DNA from: Armigeres subalbatus
Taxonomy: Eukaryota; Arthropoda; Insecta; Diptera; Culicidae
Length of the DNA stretch: 64,000 nt
Assembly: GCF_024139115.2 (NCBI RefSeq)
Contig: NC_085141.1
Coordinates: 174,666,994 to 174,730,993 of the forward strand
Direction of reading: 5' to 3'
The translations under genes and the position numbers were made by a program. Below the pieces are notes generated by a model. It saw nothing but the letters and a program-made list of their open reading frames with translations. It did not search any database and was not told where the DNA came from. Shown piece after piece: positions 12,664 to 24,836 of this stretch; position 1 is the first letter of the stretch, and each line of letters starts with the position of its first letter.

Positions 12664-12720
12664 AGTGTGGGTAGTTTTTTTTTGTCTTTATTAGCGAGAC
12701 TTTCAGCCCAGTGTGGGTAG
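12664..12720 (-). mobile_element. Ultra-short retroposed insert, second copy
   Basis: AGTGTGGGTAG at 12664-12674 and 12710-12720. The insert (minus strand) reads tgggCTGAAAGTCTCGC, TAATAAAGACA and A9. It is the same unit as at 6112-6180 at an unrelated target. Confidence 0.75.
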
Positions 12721-12802
12721 TTGATTCGATTATAAATATTTCTAGGGAAGCGTTGATTCACGTTTTCACCGTTTTACAAACATTCACTTCTTTTGACTTA
12801 TT

Positions 12803-13082
12803 TAAGTTGAAGGAGCAGGAAGCAGAGGGGTGTAACAAGTGACATTTTGATCAAATTTTAGTTGAATAAGCAAAATTATTCTGGTTTAAAGCTATACGAA
12901 AATATGTCGATAACGTTTGTAATAATAATAAAAATTCACAGAAAATTATTGATTTTTTAATTCTCATACAATTTGTATGGAACGAAAAATATTGAAAAAC
13001 TGCCATATTCTACCAAAGACCATTTTCTTAAAACTATGTTTTTATCACTTACACCCCTTTGCGTTTGATTTCCTTCAGTTAT
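12803..13082. mobile_element. TIR element with 'aggggtgtaa' subterminal motif
   Basis: The left end, aagttgaagga...agaggggtgtaacaagtgaca, mirrors the right end, tatcacttacacccctttg...tccttcagtt. The interior is AT-rich and noncoding. Confidence 0.5.
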
Positions 13083-13394
13083 AATCAAAATTTGTGTAAT
13101 TTACTCAAAACTGATAATGAGAGACCGCTGAAAAAGGGCATAATGGTCTCACTGTCCTGTCCTCACAATCTCACAATCCTTAGGAACAACACCAGCGACA
13201 AGCTGTGATATTATAACGGTTTGTTCGTGCTTAGTTAAGGGCGCTGTTCCATTTTCTATCTCAAGGAACCAAATTCATGGCTGATGTAGAACTTGTTAAT
13301 GTAAAGTTCAGCTACTAGAGGATCCACTTTTGGTACTTTTTTAAACGATCTTCTTTTTCTTCCAAATGGAACTTGGCCTTCTTTTCAACTTAGT

Positions 13395-13440
13395 ATTCCG
13401 CGTCTTACCGCACGGCTAAGGAAGGCTCTTTTGAACATAC
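13395..13440 (-). mobile_element. SINE head fragment (Feilai-like)
   Basis: The reverse complement, ccttccttagccgtgcggta followed by agac, is nearly identical to the 5' head of the SINE at 54139-54419. Confidence 0.5.
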
Positions 13441-13754
13441 GACGTTTTAAAAAATCAGGCGAGATTTATTTTGTGGCCGATTGAGAAGTATTACGGTTGC
13501 AATGAAATAGATTTGATAAAAAATGTAATCGGATAAACCATTTGTTTTACTTTCGCAAAAATAAGTATTCTAGTTAACGCATTGTAATTTGTTCATTTGT
13601 AAAGCACTTTCATTTTGGTTTCTTCTTCAAACACTGTTGGAGGATAGACAAACAAATTCGAAAAGTGTCATCAACTGCAAAATTATGCACAAACACGAAC
13701 ATTTTGCTCTGCGGCAAGTGCTGACAGCGTTTGTTTACGAAAGTAAAAGCGATG

Positions 13755-13850
13755 CTCAATTAATGGGCTTGGTTGTCATATAGCGTCATACGTAGAAGGA
13801 CGTGGGTTCAATCCTAGGCCCGTCCTATTCCTCGTACTTTGTGTCTTTTG
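13755..13850 (+). repeat. tRNA-like SINE fragment, weak
   Basis: gggcttggttgtcatatagc (A-box region) and gtgggttcaatcctaggcc (B box) are about 50 bp apart, the spacing of a tRNA-type internal promoter. Confidence 0.3.
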
Positions 13851-13889
13851 ATATATTCCTCATGTTCCAGCAATCGCTAGAATTGCAAA

Positions 13890-13980
13890 GGGACTGTTCA
13901 TAAATCACGTGGACTCTTGAGAGGGGGAGGGGTTTAAAAAAAGTCTACGATAGTCTACGAAGGGGACGGGGGGGTTATAC
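13890..13980. repeat. Fragment of the 'TTCATAAATCACGT' G-rich MITE group
   Basis: gggactgttcataaatcacg, then a G-rich run. The style matches the MITEs at 43377 and 63530, but the other end is missing. Confidence 0.35.
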
Positions 13981-14199
13981 CAATACTCTACGTAGACCTT
14001 TTTATTTAATTTATTTTTTATTTTTTTAAAAACGATTTTACAGCAGCTTTGTGCGAAGTACACTAGCTTGATTTTTTTTTCGGATTTTCCGGTTTTTTTT
14101 GCATGACTTTATCGAAATAATCTTTTGCGTTTATCCATGTAATGAATTTCACTGAAGTAAAAGTCTGAACTACGGCTTAAAACTATCATGTATTTCACC

Positions 14200-15180
14200 A
14201 GGAAATTCTTCTGTGTTCAAAGTATTCAAAGTATTCTATAAAACCTTTCGAAAAATTTTCCATCACTTGGATTTTATTGCAGATTCTACTAGAATTTCTT
14301 TTGATTTTCGGCAGGAACTTCTTTGCAAACTATGAAAATTATGTCGTGCTACAACTGATTTTTTTAATTTACAAAGGAAGCATTTTGGAATATCCAAGAA
14401 AAAGTTCTTGGAATGCCCAAAAGATATTCTTTGGATCTTGTAAAGGAAATTCTCCGAAATTTCCGCGAGAAACCCTTCAGAATATTGGCTGGAGATTTTC
14501 TTGGAAGTCCCTGTTTTTTTTCCTAATTTCGGGAATTATTCGGAATTTTTGCGAAGAATTCTTTGGACATATAAGTAATATTATTAGACATTCCCGTGGA
14601 AAATTCTTCGTAAATTTCTTCGACAGTTTCAATGCAAATTCTTTGGAATTATCAATGGAAAATTTTCGGAATAAATAAATTGTTGAAAACTTCCATGAGA
14701 AATAATTTGAATTTCCCACCAATAACAATTTGAGTTTCCACAAAAAAGAAATTGCAGTTTTTGTAAAAAAAAGCGTTTCTAATTTTCATGAAAATTTATT
14801 CGATTTTTTTACGAGAAGTTCACAAAAGTTTCATCTGAAACTTCTCTATCATTTCCACCGAAAATTTCTTCTCAGAAAATTATTTGGAATGCTTTAAAAT
14901 TCACGGAAAATTACTCGGGGTTTTTTAACGGGGAAACTTTTCGAAGTTAGAAGATAAATCGTGGGATTTCAACAGATGGTTATTCAGCGGGATGTTGCAT
15001 AGAATTTTCAAGAAAAGCATCGGAATTATCACGGATAGAAGTTTTCAAGGTTATCAATTGGGAAATTTACGAAATTTCCACGCAAAACTTTTTGGAATGT
15101 AGACTTGACCTTCTCGGAATTTCAACACGATTTTTTTTTTGAAATTCTGAAAATTCTTCGGTTTTCACAATTTTGAACTG
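14200..15180. repeat. Degenerate gaatttcttcgg-type array
   Basis: About 1 kb in which ggaaattcttc/gaatttccgcg phrases recur every 15-40 bp without a fixed unit. It is the same style as 61040-63160. Frames here are artefacts. Confidence 0.55.
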
Positions 15181-16048
15181 GCTAGGAGAACACTTCTAAA
15201 AGAAATCGAATTCAACAGTAATTAAATTAAATGGCTTTGAGACCTGATTTCAGGAGTTATGGACAGAGGATTAAATTTGATTTCGTTTCAAATTGATTTT
15301 TGTTTTGTTGGATTTTGTTCAGTTTGATTTTGTTATGTTTGAAATTCGAATTTTGTTGAAATGTTTACATGGAAATTGAATTGAATAACTGAATTGCTTA
15401 AAACGTAGATGATTTCCATCTAATTGAATATATCACACTTTCATTACTATCATATTTTCAACCCGTTAACCAAGACTAACCTCTGCCATAGGACCTAACT
15501 CCCCGATTCCAATAGAATTCCGCAAGAACTCGTGGCGAGGGCAGAGGTGTTCTCGGATTGCATTGGGCGAGCGATTGCATCATCAATTCCTTCCCATCCT
15601 TGATCAACCGTGAGGACGTGGCCAGCGCCGTGGTCGACCTGTGCACATTGTGGTTAGAGAGCAAACCCCATGCTTTCATACATTGGTTCCTTGTGTAATT
15701 GCGATTGTTCTGGTCAAGTAGCAACTATGAAATGCACGGTCATCATGCTTATTCTAATACAAAGTATTGAAAAGTATTCGCATATCTCTTAATATAGGAT
15801 CTTCAATCTCTACAACTGTTTGCTGACAATTATTTCCATTAGATCTTTTTGTCATGGCACCTTGCCGGAGTTATGGAAGACCTGTGGGAAACTGCTTCGA
15901 TCACTCCTATTTGCGAAGCAGGTTTTAGCTAGTCTGATGAGAATTATCGCGGTGGCTAAACCAAAACACTTAAGTTTTTTAACGTTAATCTCGCACATTG
16001 ACTCTACAGTCTGATATATATATTAATTTCATCTTTGGTGCATTGCAG

Positions 16049-16440
16049 CATAGCATAGCATAGTTACGGTGTACTTCGTAGATTTTACACTAGTGATTCT
16101 CATGTTTTTCTTTTGAAACCCTTATTCAGATTGCTATCAGAAATCAAGGTGGGTGTGGTCCTTGATTTCGATCTAGGATAAAAATCACAAAAGCATGAGG
16201 ATTACTACTCCTGGCCACGCCCATCTTCACCGTAACTTGGGAGGGGAAGGAAGTGTTGGTGTAGTAGTTACTTAACGAAAGGCCCCCGACTCAGTGACAC
16301 CCTCATAAGTACCACGGAGTTGAATATTGGGGAAGGTATTCGTTAGGTCAGGATTTGCCTATAGCTGACAATGTGACCGTTGTAGATCTTACACCGTAAC
16401 ACACCACGCAAGGGTGTCTACCCAGCGTTACGGGGGAAAA
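16049..16440 (-). mobile_element. 5'-truncated LINE 3' end with a perfect 21-bp TSD
   Basis: The same 21-bp sequence, beginning ttcatctttggtgc, occurs at 16028-16048 and 16441-16461. The 392-bp insert ends, on the minus strand, in (CTATG)3, a microsatellite tail known from LOA-type LINEs. The insert has no ORF and looks like a 3' UTR. Family assignment is tentative. Confidence 0.7.
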
Positions 16441-17170
16441 TTCATCTTTGGTGCATTGCAGGTCCATGAAGTAAGACACGCAAAAAAGGTGATTTTTAAG
16501 TCCCCTCCCCCTTCGTCAAGCTTTTTGTATTAATTCTTTTTACTAACAAACAATTTTATTTTTTATAAATATTATAACAAATTTAAATGATTTCAGCTTT
16601 TGAAAATGTAAGACGAAAGCAGTATGAATGCAATATTCGCTGTAGGATTTTAATTGAGCAACTCGTGAATTAAAGTCGAATTGAATCTATTACTACATAT
16701 GATGTCAATATTTTTCCACGCGTTGAATCTTGCTTGTACTTTGCTATAGATGGCTCGATATATAGTCGTGTCTCCAACAATGCGGTAGATGGATTGTGCT
16801 GGCTTTTGGTGTGCAGTCATGGTTGGTTTGGTACGTCTGGTACGAGAGTCGACTGTACTACTTTGAGTCTCAAATTAGATACTTGTGAATATTTTTAAAA
16901 GCGACAATAAAACAAATGACCCTGAAGATTGCTGAAATTGGTTGCATGCCCAAATAAAACATCTCATTTCGCCTGTCGTTGCTTCCCGTTGGACCATACG
17001 TTAGTCGTCAATCTGATTGTCGTTCGTTCGCAGATAAAATCTGTGCTTTTGCCAACAAAAAAAATAGGATCAAAGTTATATAACCTATATGGCAATCGCG
17101 AGCTGTGTTTTCATTTTTTTATTAATTCATAGATCGTATGTTTTCACTTTCGTCGTATAACGAGGTGTAC

Positions 17171-17356
17171 TATTTAGACAGCACTCTTTTTTCCAGTCCG
17201 CCACGTTTATTACTCGGTCGCCATACAACTGAATCATTTGATTAGTAAATAATTAGTATCTGTTGGTTTCTAATGATGCACAGAAAGTACAATCATTTAA
17301 TTGGAATGCGGCCAAGTAATAAACGTTGAGGACGAGAATAGAGGTGCTGTCCAAAT
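17171..17356. mobile_element. 186-bp MITE, ~50-bp TIR
   Basis: tagacagcactc...cgtttattactcgg at the left mirrors ccaagtaataaacg...gaggtgctgtcca at the right. AT-rich interior, noncoding. Confidence 0.65.
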
Positions 17357-18186
17357 GGTCCTTCTACCAATATGTTCACTCCAAAAACTAAATTGTTATG
17401 AAGGGGCCGAGTGTATATAATTTTATTAGACTAGATGAATTGGGGTGATGCCTGTGTGTATGTGCCCGCGTTAAAAAGCACTCATTTCCTTTTATGTCAT
17501 TCTCATTTATCTTACCGAACCGATTAGCTCGAAGCAAGTTGCATTGTACGGAGAATAGTGTTCTGTTGAATAAGGAGATGCAAAGTTATAGGCATACTTC
17601 TGATTGACCATGGTACATGCACTTTAGAACATACACATGTTCCTATTCGACATAACAATACGTTGAAGAAATTTTCAAGTCAAAAACGCGATGCATATTC
17701 ATTTTCTAAATTTATGGCTGAATGAACTGAAGAGATAAAGCATGTGGTTACGGAGTGATCACAATTCGCTGACAATTTTGCCAACTCTAGCCGCGTTGTC
17801 CCGAAGTTAACCATTTTCACTCAAACGTTTTTTGCCTTTTTCATCATAACTAAACATCCCCGTGAGCAGGAAGAAAATTGGGGTCCGCTCTTTTCTGCGG
17901 TGCCAATGACATTCGTCGCAGTCGCACGCCATTGCAAATCACATGATCGTTGTTGTGACGTCAATGCTCGTTAGAACGCACGTTTTTGCACCACTACCCT
18001 AGAAGAAAACGAAGACAATCAATCAGCTCGCACGGTCAGATGACGCCTATTCGGCGGTTTGGAAAATAGAACGAGTTGTTGAGAAAGAGACGATTTCCGC
18101 GGAACGACCGTCTGCTGTACCCCCTCTGTTACATAGGATGTTAGCTCGTCCGCTTCAACGACACCGGTTTCCTAATTTTGTGCTTA

Positions 18187-18692
18187 GGGGAGAACGGTCC
18201 AAAATGCACCCCTTAAGCTTTTTCGATGATTTCGCCCATATAAACAAAAATACCCAACCATTTCAACGTATAGGTGCAAAATTTACAAACCCAGCTACAT
18301 TTCACAATGATCTCCTATTCAAAACAATAACGTTTTCATGACTTTCTAACGCATTTAAAAAATGTTTTAAAAATAGGTCTGGGGCAAAACGCCCGAATGG
18401 TGGTCTAGAATGACTCAATTGCATGTAAAATGATGGTGAACGCATGGTTGTTTGTTATTTCTTAATGGATTGAACTACAATCTTACGGATATGGTGGAAG
18501 AATAGCAAATCGGTGAATTTGAGTGAATATGAAGGGATTTTGCTAATTTTTTCCAATGGAGCTCAATGATGGATAACTAATTATGAATTGTAATAGTAAT
18601 ATTCGTTCATAAATGTACAACAATAGATTATATGAGTGATTTTATGAGTGAGGCCATTTTGCCCCAGGGGTGCATTTTGGACCGTTCTCCCC
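18187..18692. mobile_element. 506-bp nonautonomous DNA transposon, perfect 27-bp TIR, TA duplication
   Basis: TA at 18185-18186 and 18693-18694. Both ends begin GGGGAGAACGGTCCAAAATG and agree over 27 bp (18187-18213 and the reverse of 18666-18692). A second inverted pair, ggggcaaaacgcc/cattttgcccc, lies inside. No transposase frame. Confidence 0.85.
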
Positions 18693-19141
18693 TACTCATT
18701 CTCAAGTAGGTGCGCACTTCACATCGCTGATGGTTGTCTGTGTCTGTTTCCGGTGTCATTTTGATATTATCGGTCTCCTAATTGTGTGGAACACTAATAG
18801 AGCTACAAAAAAGTGTCCCGGCAATACATAGGTCAAATTATGTAACGTTGTTTGGTGTAAAAATAGGTGACGACATCGCGACCTCGTCATCGTTCGAATA
18901 CCGACGCTTAGTCTACGCATGAACATCACCACCCAATCCAATCATCGCATCGTCCGTTCTCTTTATTTTGATATGCACTTTCCCGTTATGTAATATCAAT
19001 AGGATATACAACATTCAATTAGAGGAAAAAATAGACGCCGATTGCACTGGAATGCTATACAGGGCAGGCTACTCCGGCTTTAGTCTAATCGCCTTCGGCA
19101 GTCCATTCGCAATAGCTACATATTTGGTAAAAACGGTAATA

Positions 19142-19336
19142 GGGACGCGGCAGGTATTTTCGTCTGTTCGTCATAGTCTCGAAAACCAATAAAAGAGACG
19201 CTTTTTTGAAAAACTCATACGTACCAAATCGTAAGCTCAGGAGAAACGTTCTGCTATAGTGGAGTTCTAGCAAATGTACGTTGCTTTCGTTGGTTTAAGC
19301 CCCTACGACGATGGACGGAAATACCTGCCGTGTCCC
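19142..19336. mobile_element. 195-bp MITE with TA duplication
   Basis: TA at 19140-19141 and 19337-19338. The ends GGGACGCGGCAGGTATTTTC and GGGACACGGCAGGTATTTCC are inverted over about 31 bp. Confidence 0.7.
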
Positions 19337-19426
19337 TAAATGAGTTAAAATAGTTGACTTCACAGCTTGATCCAAGAGATTTTTTGTTTTTCTCGTACAC
19401 TTAGTGTACGACGTGTACTCATCCGA

Positions 19427-19645
19427 CGAGACCTCAGTTAGTCTTATCGGCAGGTCTAAGGTGGCGGGCTCGACTCTCAGTCCAGTCGAAGGGATCTAAC
19501 AGGTTGAAGATTTTCTCGACTTTCTTGGGCACAGAATACCATTGTACTTATTACACAATATACAAACTCATGCGTTGGTTGACATCAAAAACTCACCATT
19601 AATAGCTGTGTGAGCAATAAGCTGGCAGAAGTCTAGAAGAAGAAG
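19427..19645 (+). mobile_element. SINE with (GAA)n tail
   Basis: A tRNA-like head (ctcgactctcagtcc region) and the ctttcttgggcacagaatac body shared with other copies end in agaagaagaag. ACTCATCCGA (19417) and ACTCATCTGA (19646) form a 9/10 target duplication. Confidence 0.65.
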
Positions 19646-19655
19646 ACTCATCTGA

Positions 19656-20679
19656 TTAGCCCGCTTCAAGTCGGCTGGGATTCTTGCAATGAATATGTAT
19701 AAACAAATGTTAATCATTGGACCTATCTACCTATCAGTGCTATTGAACTACCTTCATTTTTTTACTTTTTTAAAGCACGAGGATAGCACCTATATCGCTA
19801 GACGCTGAGTAGATTGATAAGATTTTTTTTTATTTTATCATTATTGTCCGCAGCCCACTCATAATCGTTATGTTGTGATTTAAAATTTAACTCGTACGTC
19901 AGAAGTATCCATCAACATTCTGACTTCTGCCATTCAAACTACATCTTCACTAAATCATTCGTGAACTAATCTGATAAAGTGCATAACAACCCAATAGAGT
20001 TATTAGCCCCCCATTCTCGCCATGCATAATGCATTAGACCACATTTGTGATGATATGACAATTTGACATCTCATTTCTAGAACGGGGGTGGTGCCATCAA
20101 GTACATGTTTGTTTTCTCCAGCTATAAGCTGATTTTGATTCAGTTTGTCGAAAAAAAAAGTAGCGAACGATGAAGAACAACACAGTGTCATAATTCTGCA
20201 AACGTCTTCGTGTCGTTGCTGCCTGACTGGTCCCAGAGAAGCAACCCGGCAGCAGTCGTCGAGAAATCGGTAATAAATACTGCCAGCCAGCGTCGGTTTC
20301 CGCTCCGTCGCCACCCGGGGCACGTGGGATTACTTGCTAACGCTTCACCATCATAGGCACAATTTTGGCACTGTTTTAGGATTTTATTTCTAGTTCACAT
20401 GGTTTGGTTTATTGCTTTCTCAGTTGAGTTGCCGCTTTCCGTGATCGAATGCAATTTCGCCGCCAATTTGCAAAACAAAATTAACTGAAAACATTAGGTT
20501 TACTTGTGGTTTTGAATGTTGTCGATATCTGAAGAGACAGATATAACAGCTTTCAGTACATTCCCATTTCGAAGCACAAAAAGATGCAACAATAATGATG
20601 AGCATCATTTCGCATTTAATCTACCCAACTAGTATTCCGCGCTTCTTTTCCGTTGAATAAAACTATATATTTTGTTTAA
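19656..20679. other. No recognisable gene
   Basis: The stretch 20190-20360 is less AT-rich than its surroundings and could be an untranslated exon or promoter, but nothing decisive is seen. Confidence 0.4.
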
Positions 20680-22975
20680 ATGTGATTTAAACACGTCGAA
20701 GACGATGTACATCAGGCCTGTCCAACCTTTTCAAGCCACGGGCCAATTTTTAGAATTCACACTTGCTGGTGGGCCAGAAAATATTTTGTACATTACTTGT
20801 TAAATATTTTTATAAATTGAAACATTTAATTAATCTATTCACATCGTTTACTGGATGCTAAAAAATGAAAATTTCATTACTTTACCAGCATATTGAACAG
20901 ATTTGCAAGAACAGTCCTCAACAGGATGAGAGAAATGTACCAGATTTCAAGTCATTGAGAAGTTTGGCGATATCTGCTAGAAAAGCCAAGGCACTCACCA
21001 TCCAGCTCGGGCAGTGGTTTTCCTTTATCTTGTAGAAATAGTGCCATTTTCTTTTCGTAAAGTATAAAATCTCTCAAGGATGGTAGCAAGGCTTAGTCAA
21101 TGAAATTCACAATAATACAGTAAGTCTCGGCTTTCATTTCGGTCAAAATAATTTATAATTTATGGGGGTTGAGTTTCCTAACGTTGATAAAGTTGATTGT
21201 CTTAATAACGATCGTCAATACTTGAGAAATATTAAAATTTTCACATATCGATTCTTTTGGTTAATATGGAATGGCAAGGAAATATCGCTATACCTATGTG
21301 ATTGCTTTTCCTTGCCCAGAATTGTCACAACCCCTTTGTTCTTTCCTATCATTGCTGCTGCTCTATCAATCGTAAGGTCACTTAAGTTTTCGAAGGAAAA
21401 AAAAGTTCCTTTACACAGGTCTTAACAGCCCTCAGGTTTTCCCCGTTACTTGTTGCCTACATTGGGAATAAAGCTGCCAATTTCTCTATCATTCAAAAAT
21501 GACCATAAAAACAGCCACGTTTGCCACGTTTGTCACGACGGTATTTTCATCGCTTGCGAGATAGTAGAATATGAAGCTGATGGCTTTTTCACGTTACGTA
21601 GCTTTCAAATCTTCTGCGAGAACTTTTACTCTTCACCGTCTGCGCAAACTATGCTACAGAAGGAGGCTGTTTCCTTAGGACACGATGTCAACAACAACCG
21701 AAATGCATTCCTTAACAAGTTCTCCGTCCGGGAAAAAAATCAGTCAGTTTAGCCAAAATCTTACTAACCGAAAACTGGCCCGTACTGCATTTTATTCGTT
21801 GAGCTCGAGTGAAAAAAGTTTGTTGCTTTTATAATCCATTGTACCAATAATTTGAATCAATAAATAGAAATTTAACCAATGGAACCATTGGAATTTTATC
21901 AATTTTTGTTTCCTACCTGGGCCCTTTCAAATATCATATTTCATAGAATGCTTGGATTCAGATTTTATTCCTTCAATGTAGCAAAACTTTCCGAACAAAT
22001 TAAGCAAACCGGCTTTCCTTTCTTCAACTTGAACATAAACTACTTTGACCGATCTTTACTGAAAACGCTTTGTCCTGCAAACGCATCAACCTTGTCTTGC
22101 GGTCGCTTATGCAATCATTTCAAATTATGAAAAATATTATTTTTCGTTTCAAATTTAAATTAATATTTTTGCAGCGCGAGCTTTGATTTAAAACTTACAT
22201 ATTGAGGTAGAAAAACTTGCGGGCCAATTATGAGTTTATTTTTCTTACATGCTGCGGGCCACAAAAAATGTAGCCGGGGGCCGCATCCGGCCCGCGGGCC
22301 GTACGTTGGGCAGCCCTGATGTACATGATTGGAAGAGGCTCAAGAGAGGACAATGTTAGCCACACACCACGAGTTTGTATTGGTGGTGACGAAATCAAGG
22401 TAGTTGGTTGAATTCGTGTACTTGGGCTCACTGGTGATCTCCGATAACGATACCAGCTGAGAAATTCGAAGACGCATTATGGCAGAAAATCGTACGTACT
22501 TCGGACTCCGCAAAACGCTCCGATCAAATAGAGTTCGCCGCCGTACCAAACTGACTATCTGCAAAACCCTTATTAGACCGGTAGCCCTTGTGGTAGCTCG
22601 TGGAGGACCAATGCGCACTGGAAGTTTTCGAAACGAAAGTGCTGCGTACCATCTATGGTGGGGTGCAGATGGCGGACGATAGGTGGAGGAGGCGAATTAA
22701 CTACGAGTTGCGTCAGCTGTTGGGAGAACCATCCATCGTTCACACTGCGAAAATCAGACTGCGGTGGGCCAGGCACGTAGCCAGAATGTCGGACAGTAAT
22801 GCGACGAATGTGAATGTCGACGGGAACAAGAATACGAGGTGCACAGATCAGGTGGAGGACGATTTGCGGACCCTCCATATACTGCATGATTGGCGACGTG
22901 CAGCCATGGACCGCGCTGAATGGAGAAGACTTTTATGTATTGCACAATGGCGGAGTGGCGGCCTTAGTCTTGTAA
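20680..22975 (+). mobile_element. RTE/JAM1-like LINE C-terminal fragment, split by a hAT element
   Basis: 20683-20712 joins 22327 onward to read LNTSKTMYMIGRGSREDNV. This runs on into VYLGSLVISDNDTS, EIRRRIMAENRTYFGLRK, RRRTKLTICKTLIRPVAL, LEVFETKVLRTIYGGVQM, WRRRINYELRQLLGE and RLRWARHVARM. These are C-terminal RT motifs of RTE-type elements. Stops and frameshifts are present. The reading frame crosses the hAT junction only if one 8-bp duplicate is removed, proving the insertion order. Confidence 0.75.
20713..22318 (-). mobile_element. Degraded hAT transposon with 8-bp TSD and transposase remnant
   Basis: ATGTACAT at 20705-20712 and 22319-22326 flanks ends reading CAGGCCTGTCCAACC and (right end reversed) CAGGGCTGCCCAACG, each followed by a GGGCC-rich block, as in GTF2I/ZBED-like hAT elements. 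On the minus strand DGELVKECISVVVDI, REKAISFIFYYLASDEN and LSDLTIDRAAAMIGKNKGVV match the catalytic core of hAT transposases, with many stops. 1,606 bp. Confidence 0.8.
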
Positions 22976-24005
22976 TAAAAAATCAAACAAACTAACATCA
23001 GATTTTGCAATTCTGTTATAAATTTATTAATAGTAAAATTTGTTCTACGAGGGATGGCTGAATGAATGGCAAAATCCGGCTTTTGACGCAGATGGATTTT
23101 GCATAATTATTTTTCTTTTCTCTTCCTGCATAGTGAATATTTTGAAACCAGGTCAGTTTCAAACTGTAAAAAAAAGACCAAAATGAACGGTTTACTAATT
23201 ATAAAACGCTGTGAAAAACTTGCATATCCGACCACTTGGAACGCCACTATTTCTAAAATGAAGTGCCCAATTTCTAAATGATCTAGCCATTACAATAAGC
23301 CTAGGTTCAAGCGTCATTACTCGCCCTCTGGAATAAAAGAGAAAAAAAAACAAAAGCGATGAAAAACAAACGGGAATACATAAAATAATAAAAATATACC
23401 ATGTTTACAGGGTGCGGCAGAAAATAATGCGAAAATGTTTAAACTTCTAAATTGGGTTTATTCTAGTAGTTAGTAACTAATTTCAGTTGAAAGTATATTT
23501 GTTTATGTTTACATTAAAATGCCGCACCGAGAGATTGTAATTGTTGTATTGTAAATTTGTAAAAATGTACCCATAAGAAGTGACTACACGACCAGAAGAC
23601 GTCGAATGAAATTGCTTTGGTGGTAGGATGTCTTTTGGCCACAGTTTATTGCCCTAGAATGTCTCTGCATGATGGGTCTAAGTAGCTGAAGCCGGAAAGT
23701 GGACGTTCGTGCTTTGCACGTATGCCAAACGTGATCAAATCGGCTCGTGAAAGGATTTCTCGCAACCACTAGAAAATTTGCCAAGGAAATCAAAATTTCT
23801 GAGAAATTCATTCGAAACCCATCAAAGAAGATTTGCCTTGCCAAGAAGATGTACCTTCCAAAGCCTGAGTGAAACGCCACTTGTTTACAGACCGGGTATA
23901 GGAGCTACGAGTGACTGGTACAAAAAGAATGCTTTCTTTGTTGAAGAAGGAATAAAATATCCTGTTTTCCGACGCGAAAGCTTTTTAGTATTGATGCTGA
24001 CGCCA

Positions 24006-24097
24006 CCCGAGCAGCACACATGTTCTACATAGATCACAGTAGCTTATGTGTGACCAGACAATTAGGTTGCTGTAACTGTAGACTTGTGCTGCTTGGG
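24006..24097. mobile_element. 92-bp MITE, CCCGAGCAGCACA ends, in the mariner-like element
   Basis: CCCGAGCAGCACA at 24006-24018 and TGTGCTGCTTGGG at 24085-24097. The same ends are at 26371-26477. Confidence 0.7.
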
Positions 24098-24591
24098 CAA
24101 CGGCCGCACATACCTGTTCATTTTACAGAAGAAAATTGTAGATGTTCTGAAGAAAGTGAAGTTTTAATTCCAAACCAATCCGGCTGGTGTCATGATGTTC
24201 GGCTTGGGGCGCTCAGCGGTTTGAAACTGCGCCTGTTTTCATTGATGTTGGGGTTAGAATCAATACCGAATTGTTCATCGGTATTTTAAAGGATCAAGTG
24301 CTTCCCTGGGGAAGGCCAAAATTCTCGGAGGATCAAAACGTTGGAGATCAAAACGTCACGTCAAAACGTCGCTGAAAAACAACATGAAATTTTGGTGGAA
24401 ATATTTGTGGCACCCTAGCAGTCCGGATCTTAATCCATTGGGTTATACGATTGGGGCGCATGCTGAAGCACGGGCCTGCAAACCATCGCACTCTTGTGTG
24501 AAGACCCTAACGTCAGCCATAAGGACTAGGTTCAAAAGGCGTATTCTAGCTCCGGCGTAATCTTGAGGATATTATTAATAAAAATAAAGCA

Positions 24592-24836
24592 CACACACTT
24601 AATTTTTTTTACCGGGATCTCAGCAAAATGTTGAACTTTTACCGAGAATCGCACAGCCGTGGCCCAGCAAACGTGTTTTTTGCTGAGATTTCTGTCAAAA
24701 TTCCTGATAATCAGCAAATAATTTGCCGAAAATCAGCTAACAAACGCTATTTTTGACGGAATATCAGTTATTTATTTTGCTGACGCACGGCTGTGCGGAT
24801 TTTTGCCGAGCTGCAGAAATAAAAACTGAGTGTGCA
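24592..24836. mobile_element. Foldback MITE nested in the mariner-like element
   Basis: cacacttaattttttttacc...cgcacagccgtg at the left mirrors cacggctgtgcgg...aaaaactgagtgtg at the right. 'Cagcaaa' is repeated throughout. Noncoding. Confidence 0.6.

Noticed and set aside
22340..22995. Separate small genes on both strands
   Set aside because: All are pieces or shadows of a single frameshifted RTE C-terminal region.
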